The notes beneath the pieces were generated by a model, which worked only from the letters and a program-made list of their open reading frames with translations, was not told the origin of the DNA and made no database searches. Below, one piece after another: positions 16,372 to 23,141 of a stretch of 64,000 nucleotides of DNA. Position numbers and translations under genes: made by a program. Source of the DNA: CAZGHF01 sp964525595 (GTDB lineage: Bacteria; Patescibacteriota; Minisyncoccia; UBA6257; GWB1-50-10); assembly GCA_964525595.1 (NCBI GenBank), contig CAZGHF010000002.1:15082-79081 (forward strand), written 5' to 3'. The first letter of the stretch is position 1. Each line of letters opens with the position of its first letter.

Positions 16372-17208
16372 ATGGAACAAATAACGATAACGAAAGATTT
16401 CTATTTAAAATTAGGCGTTTCTGCAAACGAGCTTAAGATAGTAAACAAAGGATTAGCCTTGTCAGCTGGACTAAAATTAAGCCCTTTTGCTAGACCCCGT
16501 CGGGTTGAAATGTTGCAAGAAGCAATAAGTTGGCCGAAAGGTAAGAATCAAGAAGATCGCAAAATCACAAAACTATATAAAGCCGGCGGTTTTGAAGTTG
16601 TTGTTGGTAAACCTGGCAAAGAAGCTGCCCCCGATTTTAGAGGAAGACATTATATAACAGGTGAGGTGACGAACAATGCGAACGATATGAATCCTTCAAT
16701 TTTAAAAAGAGGTAAGAAGATTGAAGGTGATTTAACTTTTAGTGATATGTTTGAGAAAATCGAACATCTTATGCATGCCGATGTTTTCGGATTAGAAATT
16801 CTTGGTATGTTAATTTTCCGTATGGCATTTATGTTAGATCATCAAAAAGACAAAAAAGAACACTGGCGATATATTCCTCCAGAGACCTCGCTACGTTCAC
16901 TCAAAAAACGAATACTTAAAATCAATGATGTCCCAATAGAGATATTTTTGTATTTCTTGGATGTTTTAGCACTAAACGAGGATGTTAAAATGCATACTCT
17001 AGGTTATGAGAATGCACGGCATGACTACGGACGAATAAATACTCTTCTAACCTTTGTTAATTTAATAGCTGTTCTATTGAATCGGCGTTCTCTCGCTAAA
17101 TTTGCTGGTGCATTTGCTAGGCCACCTTCTGGTATGGCGCCCTTGCCTAAAATTAAAGATCTTTTTGATACTTTTCCTCTTTTGTCGCCTAACTTCTTAA
17201 AATCTTAA
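16372..17208 (+). CDS. candidate restriction endonuclease paired with the LexA-methyltransferase
   Basis: A 278-residue soluble protein that I cannot place in a family. A PD-(D/E)XK-like pattern is possible: PDF at residues 87-89, then HYITGEVTNN with E98, but the lysine position is Thr (E98-V-T100), so the assignment is weak. The rest is helical (LEILGMLIFRMAFML). It follows the AbrB-like gene by 1 base and converges on the methyltransferase gene, overlapping it by 3 bases. An unrecognised gene at this position beside a solitary type II methyltransferase is typically the cognate nuclease. It could instead be a toxin controlled by the AbrB-like protein. Confidence 0.45.
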   Translation: MEQITITKDFYLKLGVSANELKIVNKGLALSAGLKLSPFARPRRVEMLQEAISWPKGKNQEDRKITKLYKAGGFEVVVGKPGKEAAPDFRGRHYITGEVTNNANDMNPSILKRGKKIEGDLTFSDMFEKIEHLMHADVFGLEILGMLIFRMAFMLDHQKDKKEHWRYIPPETSLRSLKKRILKINDVPIEIFLYFLDVLALNEDVKMHTLGYENARHDYGRINTLLTFVNLIAVLLNRRSLAKFAGAFARPPSGMAPLPKIKDLFDTFPLLSPNFLKS

Positions 17209-18671
17209 ATTCGTTTTCGTCCTCGAATTAGCTTATATTTTGGAGTAATATAACCGTTAGCTAAACGGTCGTTTATTATATTGCAATAATTTTTATCAAT
17301 TTCAGCTGAGATAAATCGTCGGTTTAGTTTTTTGCAGACATCTATTTCTGCTCCACTACCTCCAAAAAGAACAAAAACAACGTTTTTAGGTCTTGTCGAT
17401 GCTTTTATCAGCACTTCAGTTAGTTTTTGAGGAATTTGACAAGCGTGATAGGTTTTTTCCTTGCTGACATTTTTGACGAGGTTGAATTCGAGCCACGAAT
17501 ACGGCATTCGACCCGCCGAGCCATTTGCTAAATTCCGTTTAATTCTTCGGTCGTTAGGATTTTTATAAGGAAGAGCAACGGCGTTTTTGAAGAATTTATT
17601 TTTTGCATTTTTTCGAACATGTAGAATGCTGCGGTGTGCCGTTGTGAATCGTTTTGGTGTATGTCCTACATTGGTGTTATAAACCCAAACATATTCGTTA
17701 ATATTTGGAAAATGTGAGTCTAAATATTTAACACGAAGGTGAGCGTTTTGTTGAGGATAATTCATCGTAAAAAAATTGCCGTCTTTTTTAAGTACACGCA
17801 TTGATTCTCTTGTGAGTTCTATATACCAATTAATATAATCATCAAATTTCTTCTTGTAATTATTTTCACCATATCTTACGCCAACGTTATAATCCGGGTC
17901 ACCAAAAATCATATCAATGCTGTTGTCTGGCAAGTCTCTAAGAACGTTCATCACATCGCCATTATAAACTTTGTTAACGTAGTCTGATATTTTACCTCGT
18001 TGTTTTTCACTTTTCTTTGAAGACAAGACAAAAGTATTAACTGGTTGTTCTGTTTCGTTACTTCTTATTACATCAATTAATATCCCTTGGATTTTAATAT
18101 CTCTTTCACCTCTCTTTATAATTATCGGTTCAAAGTTTTTATTCGCTGACTGCAAGCGGATGTGGCCGCGTTCTTTGTAGAATTTTTTTAAAGTCGCTTC
18201 GGAGTTATCAATCAACGCGACTACTTTTTGGCCATTCTCAGCGGTTCGTTGGTGTCGGACTAAAATGATGTCGCCGTCTTTTACACCTTCTTCAATCATG
18301 CTTTCACCCTCTACTCGCAGGGCATAGATTTCTGATGAGGGAGGTATTTTATTCTTTGGAACCGCGATGGTTTCGCTTGGAACGTCAAATAAAGTTAGTG
18401 GCCGGCCGGCGGCGATTGTACCGAGTAAGGGAACTTGAATCATGGGCACTGATTCTACTATTTCAATTCCTCTTTTATGATTTCTATTTAGTTTGATTTG
18501 CCCTTTCTTTTCTATCTTTTGCAGGTGTTCTTGAACAGTCCCTAAAGATTTTAGCCGGAAGTTTTTGGCTATCTCCTCAAAGGTGGGGGAGTAGCTATTT
18601 TTTTTGATATAGCTTTTTACGAAATCAAAAACCTCTTTTTGTCGGACTGTAAGCATTTTATAGTTATCCAC
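17205..18671 (-). CDS. LexA repressor-protease fused to a DNA methyltransferase
   Basis: One unbroken frame of 488 residues. Residues 6-75 are a LexA winged helix (LTVRQKEVFDFV, SPTFEEIAKNFRLKSLGTVQ). Residues 78-205 are the S24 autoprotease, with the cleavage pair A88-G89 in GTIAAGRP, nucleophile S124 in EGESM and base K162 in EATLKKF. A linker (about 206-230) leads to a beta-order amino-methyltransferase: motif IV DPDY at 258-261 (DPPY variant), a target-recognition region, and motif I FGGSG at 436-440 near the C-terminus. It should methylate adenine-N6 or cytosine-N4. The start is GTG 18671 or ATG 18656, and the latter matches LexA N-termini. The promoter lies between paired operators. Cleavage would free the protease-methyltransferase half from the DNA-binding domain. 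Confidence 0.9.
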   Translation of the reverse strand: MDNYKMLTVRQKEVFDFVKSYIKKNSYSPTFEEIAKNFRLKSLGTVQEHLQKIEKKGQIKLNRNHKRGIEIVESVPMIQVPLLGTIAAGRPLTLFDVPSETIAVPKNKIPPSSEIYALRVEGESMIEEGVKDGDIILVRHQRTAENGQKVVALIDNSEATLKKFYKERGHIRLQSANKNFEPIIIKRGERDIKIQGILIDVIRSNETEQPVNTFVLSSKKSEKQRGKISDYVNKVYNGDVMNVLRDLPDNSIDMIFGDPDYNVGVRYGENNYKKKFDDYINWYIELTRESMRVLKKDGNFFTMNYPQQNAHLRVKYLDSHFPNINEYVWVYNTNVGHTPKRFTTAHRSILHVRKNAKNKFFKNAVALPYKNPNDRRIKRNLANGSAGRMPYSWLEFNLVKNVSKEKTYHACQIPQKLTEVLIKASTRPKNVVFVLFGGSGAEIDVCKKLNRRFISAEIDKNYCNIINDRLANGYITPKYKLIRGRKRI

Positions 18672-18739
18672 AACCTACGGCTTTTCTACGGTATAAATAT
18701 ATTATAATCAAAGATGACCCGTAGATAAACCGTAGGTTG
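18671..18739. promoter_or_regulatory. divergent promoter flanked by two LexA-like direct-repeat operators
   Basis: CTACGG occurs at 18675-18680 and 18686-18691 (11-base period). The inverse CCGTAG occurs at 18719-18724 and 18730-18735 (same period). The two 21-base sites are mirror images differing at two positions and are centred on about 18705. Between them, TATAAT boxes are present on both strands (minus at 18701-18706, plus at 18703-18708). The direct-repeat layout resembles that of alphaproteobacterial LexA sites (GTTC-N7-GTTC). The natural reader is the LexA domain of the adjacent fusion, which would then control both itself and the HNH gene. Confidence 0.65.
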
Positions 18740-18780
18740 TCCACAGGGTAAAGGTCGTAGAAGTAATTAAATTCAATAAA

Positions 18781-19002
18781 ATGGCTATTTCTGAAGAGAC
18801 TAAAAAAGCTTTACGTAAGCGTGCCGGTGGTAGATGCGAATGTACTATGCTTGTCTGTGATCATCGTGGTAGAAGATGTCAGCGTGGCCTTTCTACTGAA
18901 TATTGGGATGCCCATCGTCGTGATGCTGGTGGCCTTTATATTCTAAGTAACCTTATCGCTATGTGCGCAACCTGTCACAAGAATACTCGTACTTACGGTT
19001 GA
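18781..19002 (+). CDS. small HNH-type nuclease domain protein
   Basis: A 73-residue protein that is nearly all HNH domain. CECTMLVCDH forms the first Cys cluster. WDAHRRDAGG carries the first His, SNLIAMC the Asn, and CATCHKNT the last His within a CxxCH zinc knuckle. HNH enzymes nick or cut DNA, and such short ones can be stand-alone nucleases or McrA-like fragments. It is transcribed divergently from the LexA-methyltransferase gene out of the shared operator region. There is no clear ribosome site, so leaderless-type initiation is possible. Confidence 0.75.
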   Translation: MAISEETKKALRKRAGGRCECTMLVCDHRGRRCQRGLSTEYWDAHRRDAGGLYILSNLIAMCATCHKNTRTYG

Positions 19003-19023
19003 TGAGGTAAAATAAAGGTACCA

Positions 19024-19043
19024 ACCCGCCGCGGGGTGGAGGA
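19024..19043. repeat. intergenic palindromic GC-rich repeat
   Basis: ACCCGCCGCGGGGTGGAGGA. Related elements lie downstream of several stop codons: 20765-20790, 21406-21426, 26758-26777, 27184-27203, 27932-27950 and 32741-32760, two forms being mirror images (GGGGTGGAGG and CCTCCACCGG). They are probably a dispersed hairpin family at transcript ends. Confidence 0.5.
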
Positions 19044-19107
19044 GTAAGTCTGATCACGGATTTGTTAAAAATGAGCCTCGTTTTGGTGTTTTTGTTAGAA
19101 TAAACTT

Positions 19108-20742
19108 ATGCCCGAAGATCCTGTACATAGGAATCTTAAAAATAAGCTGAAAGAAGTTTTGGACAGATGCGGCTTTATTAATGACCGGGAATTGTCGTTT
19201 AACTTTGACGGCGCGACTGATCAAGATGGTAAGTTGATTGAAAATACTAGTATAGATGTAGCTTCATTAATTAATTACAATGCACGAAAGTGCTTAATTT
19301 TGTTTGAGGTAAAGAAGAGTAGACCTAGTCAAATCACCAGGATTTTCTCGGCTTGGCAAAGTCATATCAGTGATATTAAGAAAGGGAATTTTGCAGTCTT
19401 AAACTCAGACGATAAAAGGATAAGAAAAGCCGACTTAGGGAACTTAGACTATATTGTATTTTGTTTAGTCGTTGGAGAAAAAAACGTTCCAAGGTCTAGC
19501 AGGAAGAATTTTTATTCGTGGAGTATAGACGCGTTGAAATATTACGATAAAGTATCGTCAGTCCTGGGGGAATGGACTAGGTATGAAATTTTCAAAGATT
19601 TTGATTTGTTTTTAGAATCTAGTGGCACTTACACGGAGGACGCTTTAAAAATTAGTCAGGGCAATAATAAGTTATATATATTTGGAATGCATCCAGATGC
19701 TTTGTTGAAGATATGTTATGTGTCTCGTAGGTCTTCTACTAAGAGTTTGGCGTATCAGAGGCTACTGAGCAAGAACAGGGTTAGAGAGATACACGACTAT
19801 TTACTAAACTCGAACGTTCTATTACCCAACGCAATTATTTTAGCGTTCGATAACACTTCCACAATCAAGTTTGACCACACTAATAAAAAAATAGACTTGC
19901 CCAAGGTTTATTGTTCTGCCTGGATAGTTGATGGACAGCATCGCGTTTTTGGTTTCTTGAAGAATAAAAAGTATTACGGTGTACCAGAGAACCAATATAA
20001 GTATTTCCAATTACCGGTGATAGCTTTTAAAGATGCTGACGAAAAAACGCAGAGTAAAGTTTTTATTGATATCAACTATTACCAAAAGAAAATTGATCCA
20101 TCTTTATTATGTGATTTATCAACGGTTATAAAGAATCTCAAGAGCGAATTAACGTGGGCGAGTTTATTAGTCAAAGAACTTAATAGTAGGAGTGACGTTT
20201 TGCAAGATAGAATAAAGGTGTCTGAGTTAGATAGTAGAGGAAAAAAGATTTCATTATCCAGCGCTGTTAAATATGGGTTGTTAGAATCGCTGTTGGGCTA
20301 CAATAAGAAAACTAAAAGATACGATGGTGCCCTGTACAAATATGCGCCTTTTAATGTTAACGCTAAGTTTGAAAACGAGAATAATCAGAGAATGTTCGAA
20401 AAACAATGCAAGTTGTTAGATAGATTTTTTAAGGCAATCTACCTGAACACTAAACCTCGTAGATCTACACCAAAGGATCCTTGGGAAAATGTAAGGCACT
20501 ATTCTTTACTGAAGCCAACTGGTGTCAATGCGTTATATCTAGTTCTAAACAGAATTTTAGAAAAATATCCCAGCGCCGGACTCAATTTGGATACATATTT
20601 ACAACCTATTAATAAGGATATGTTTGAAAGAAAAAAAGTCGCAAAATACGGTGGGGGATGGAAGGGTTTTCGTGGCTTGGCAGATAAGATGTTGGAAGTA
20701 ATCAATCGGAAAAATAACGATAGTCTGAGATTATATAGTTAA
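19108..20742 (+). CDS. PD-(D/E)XK nuclease fused to a DGQHR (DndB-like) domain
   Basis: A 544-residue protein with two parts. Residues 1-150 look like a PD-(D/E)XK nuclease: D50 in SIDVASL and E67-V-K69 in LILFEVKKS, followed by a helix with an aromatic cluster. Residues about 195-520 match the DGQHR family (D275-R279 in IVDGQHRVFGF; also VFIDINYYQKKID), known from DndB and DpdB, which act with phosphorothioate or 7-deazaguanine DNA modification. No dnd or dpd modification genes are visible nearby, so this may be an orphan restriction factor. Codon use is AT-rich. Confidence 0.75.
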   Translation: MPEDPVHRNLKNKLKEVLDRCGFINDRELSFNFDGATDQDGKLIENTSIDVASLINYNARKCLILFEVKKSRPSQITRIFSAWQSHISDIKKGNFAVLNSDDKRIRKADLGNLDYIVFCLVVGEKNVPRSSRKNFYSWSIDALKYYDKVSSVLGEWTRYEIFKDFDLFLESSGTYTEDALKISQGNNKLYIFGMHPDALLKICYVSRRSSTKSLAYQRLLSKNRVREIHDYLLNSNVLLPNAIILAFDNTSTIKFDHTNKKIDLPKVYCSAWIVDGQHRVFGFLKNKKYYGVPENQYKYFQLPVIAFKDADEKTQSKVFIDINYYQKKIDPSLLCDLSTVIKNLKSELTWASLLVKELNSRSDVLQDRIKVSELDSRGKKISLSSAVKYGLLESLLGYNKKTKRYDGALYKYAPFNVNAKFENENNQRMFEKQCKLLDRFFKAIYLNTKPRRSTPKDPWENVRHYSLLKPTGVNALYLVLNRILEKYPSAGLNLDTYLQPINKDMFERKKVAKYGGGWKGFRGLADKMLEVINRKNNDSLRLYS

Positions 20743-20808
20743 AGTAATAGAAAAAACTGGAAACTAACCCATCGCGCCCCGGAGGAGGTGGAGATTTATA
20801 AAAATTAA

Positions 20809-21354
20809 ATGTCTGTGAAAATTACTTATTTTGTGCATGGTACTACGACGGATAATGAAAAGGGAATCTCGTCGGGGTGGCATGATGTTGAACTTTCTGA
20901 ATTGGGCGTAAAGCAATCAATAGAGCTTAGAGGTAAGATAAAGGACAAGAAATTTGACGTTGTGTTTTGCTCTGATTTAAAAAGAGCGGTTGATTCTGCG
21001 AAACTGGCTTTTGAAGGAGTGGCGCCGATTGCGGCGGATAAAAGATTGCGGGAATGCAATTATGGAAAATATAATGCGCAGCCATCAGGTGTTGTTGAGC
21101 CGATGCAGGAGAAACGCACAACGGAAAGGTTTCCGGAAGGGGAGAGTTATGAAGACGTAAAAGCGCGAATGGCTGATTTCTTGAAGTTTTTGAAAGAAAA
21201 TTATGACGGGAAAAGCATTGTGATAGTGGCGCATAAAGCACCCCAGCTTTCGCTTGATGTGCTTTTAAGAGGTAAAACGTGGGAAGAGGCATTCGCGGAG
21301 GACTGGAGAAAAACAAAATCATGGCAACCCGGATGGGAATATGAGTTGAAATAG
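20809..21354 (+). CDS. histidine-phosphatase-superfamily protein with an altered RHG motif
   Basis: A 181-residue protein with the phosphoglycerate-mutase/histidine phosphatase fold: N-terminal YFVHGTTTDN replaces the usual RHGET, LSELGVKQS follows, then FCSDLKRAVDSA, FPEGESYEDVKARM, and VIVAHKAPQLSL with the second His. The first Arg of the RHG motif is Val here, while both catalytic His are kept, so activity may be reduced or altered. The substrate is unknown. A GGAGGAGGTGG lies upstream of the ATG within a palindromic repeat. Confidence 0.75.
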   Translation: MSVKITYFVHGTTTDNEKGISSGWHDVELSELGVKQSIELRGKIKDKKFDVVFCSDLKRAVDSAKLAFEGVAPIAADKRLRECNYGKYNAQPSGVVEPMQEKRTTERFPEGESYEDVKARMADFLKFLKENYDGKSIVIVAHKAPQLSLDVLLRGKTWEEAFAEDWRKTKSWQPGWEYELK

Positions 21355-21405
21355 TGGTTTATAAGGAGGTTAAGATTGTTAAAGAGTAGGTATATAATTT
21401 AAATA

Positions 21406-21426
21406 ACCCACCGCGGGGTGGAGGAG
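21406..21426. repeat. intergenic palindromic GC-rich repeat, second clear copy
   Basis: ACCCACCGCGGGGTGGAGGA, nearly the same as 19024-19043. CCACC/GGTGG arms can form a hairpin. It lies 52 bases past the phosphatase stop and about 75 before the Vsr fusion gene. Confidence 0.5.
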
Positions 21427-21499
21427 AAAAAAGAGGTCGAAAATGATATAACTTAAAAATTAGTTACATCTTTCGAAGGAAATTGGTAATATTAAAAAT

Positions 21500-23140
21500 A
21501 TGGCTGACGTCCTGACCCCGACGCAACGTTCCTATAACATGTCGATGATCCGGTCGCGGAATACCGGTCCCGAGGCTTTACTTGCGGAGATGCTTATCCG
21601 GAATGGTTTTTGTGTCTATGAATTCAGTCCGGGGGATATTCCGGGGAAACCTGATTTTTACTTTCGCAAGCAAAAAGTAGCTGTGTTTGTCGACGGCTGT
21701 TTCTGGCATCGATGCAAGCGATGTTTCAAGGCTCCTGAAACCAACACTGAATTTTGGAACAGGAAAATAACTGCGAACATTGCAAGAGACCGGAAAACCA
21801 ACCGTATTTTGAGCAGGGAAAACATCCGGGTAGTCAGGATCAAGGAACACGAACTAAAAAAGGATCAGAAAAAGGTTTTACAGAAACTCAAAGCTGTTTT
21901 AGTAGAGACCCGCCAGCTCAAAACACTCGATTTATTTGCAGGCGCTGGGGGTTTCTCGGAAGGTTTTATACATGCCGGATGTGATATGGTCGCACACGTC
22001 GAAATGGATAAAGATGCGTGTAATACCATTCGCACAAGAATGATCTATCATGCACTTAAGAAAAAAGGGTTGATACGCGAATACAAAAAGTATCTGCTCA
22101 GCCGAATAAGTATCGCCGAACTTGTGGCAAAATACGGTTTGCAAAAAGAATATGACTCAGTCATTCAGGCAAGGATTGACAAGGGTAACTATGCGGAACT
22201 TATAAATCAAGTGAGGGAACGTCTCGGAAATCATGACCTCGATATAATAATCGGCGGTCCCCCTTGTCAGGCCTACTCGCATATCGGTCGCTCATCAGAT
22301 AAAAAGCGGATGAGGAGAGATAAACGAAAGTTCCTGTACGAATATTATATTGAGTTTTTAAAAGCATTTCGACCGAAGGTGTTTGTGTTTGAAAATGTGC
22401 CGGGACTCCTGAGTGCGGGCGGGGGTATTTATCTGAGTAAAATGCGGAAACTTATGCGTGAAGCCGGATATCGCACAGACTATCAGGTATTGAATGCAGC
22501 TGACTTCGGTGTACCTCAAGACAGGAAACGGATTATTCTGATCGGCTGGAATAAAAAATCAGGTATTGATAAATACCCCAATTTTGAGTCGGTAAACAGA
22601 AGTTATACGGCCGAGGATTTCCTGAAAGATCTTCCGGTACTGAAAAGCGGCGACGGGGAGAGCGCTCTTGAATTTAAAAGCAGGTCATCTCTTTTACACA
22701 GACTCGGAATTATTCAGCAGAATATACCTGTCCTACTTGGTCATGTTGCTCGTCCTCACACTAAACAGGACCTGGAAATATACCGGCTGGCAGTAAAACA
22801 TAAAAATAAAGGCAAAAATATCAAATACAATGAACTACCGGAACGATTAAAGACACATAAAAATCAGACCGGCTTCCTTGACCGCTTCAAGGTGGTTGAT
22901 GCTACTGCGGTAACGAGTCATACTGTCATCGCCCATATTTCGAAGGACGGTCATTATTATATTCACCCAGATATCAGACAGAATAGATCATTAACGCCAC
23001 GTGAGGCAGCCCGTCTCCAGACGTTTCCTGACAATTTTAAGTTTGAGGGTAGTAGAACCTCCCAGTTTAGACAAATCGGGAACGCCGTGCCCCCTATGCT
23101 TTCCAAAATAATCGCCAAAACGATACTTAACTTCACATAA
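21500..23140 (+). CDS. Vsr endonuclease fused to a cytosine-5 DNA methyltransferase
   Basis: Residues 1-135 are a very-short-patch-repair endonuclease (MSMIRSRNTGPE, KPDFYF with D52, FVDGCFWHRC with H70, NTEFWNRKI). Residues 138-546 are a C5 methyltransferase: motif I LFAGAGGFSEGF (145-156), catalytic PCQ with C256, ENVPGLL (298-304), QDRKRIILIGW (VIII), and RQIGNAVPP near the end. In Dcm/Vsr pairs, Vsr nicks T:G mismatches left by deamination of methyl-C. Fused here, it may repair, or serve as the restriction nuclease. About 75 residues between motifs I and IV form an unusual helical insert. It ends 1 base before the kinase gene. Confidence 0.92.
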   Translation: MADVLTPTQRSYNMSMIRSRNTGPEALLAEMLIRNGFCVYEFSPGDIPGKPDFYFRKQKVAVFVDGCFWHRCKRCFKAPETNTEFWNRKITANIARDRKTNRILSRENIRVVRIKEHELKKDQKKVLQKLKAVLVETRQLKTLDLFAGAGGFSEGFIHAGCDMVAHVEMDKDACNTIRTRMIYHALKKKGLIREYKKYLLSRISIAELVAKYGLQKEYDSVIQARIDKGNYAELINQVRERLGNHDLDIIIGGPPCQAYSHIGRSSDKKRMRRDKRKFLYEYYIEFLKAFRPKVFVFENVPGLLSAGGGIYLSKMRKLMREAGYRTDYQVLNAADFGVPQDRKRIILIGWNKKSGIDKYPNFESVNRSYTAEDFLKDLPVLKSGDGESALEFKSRSSLLHRLGIIQQNIPVLLGHVARPHTKQDLEIYRLAVKHKNKGKNIKYNELPERLKTHKNQTGFLDRFKVVDATAVTSHTVIAHISKDGHYYIHPDIRQNRSLTPREAARLQTFPDNFKFEGSRTSQFRQIGNAVPPMLSKIIAKTILNFT

Positions 23141-23141
23141 T

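Noticed and set aside
18664..18745. TTATCCACA and TTGTCCACA, which look like DnaA boxes, near the LexA operators (also TTGTGGATAA near 43864)
   Set aside because: Single or paired boxes without an AT-rich unwinding region, dnaA/dnaN genes or strand-bias change do not support an origin. The second set overlaps MraZ boxes.
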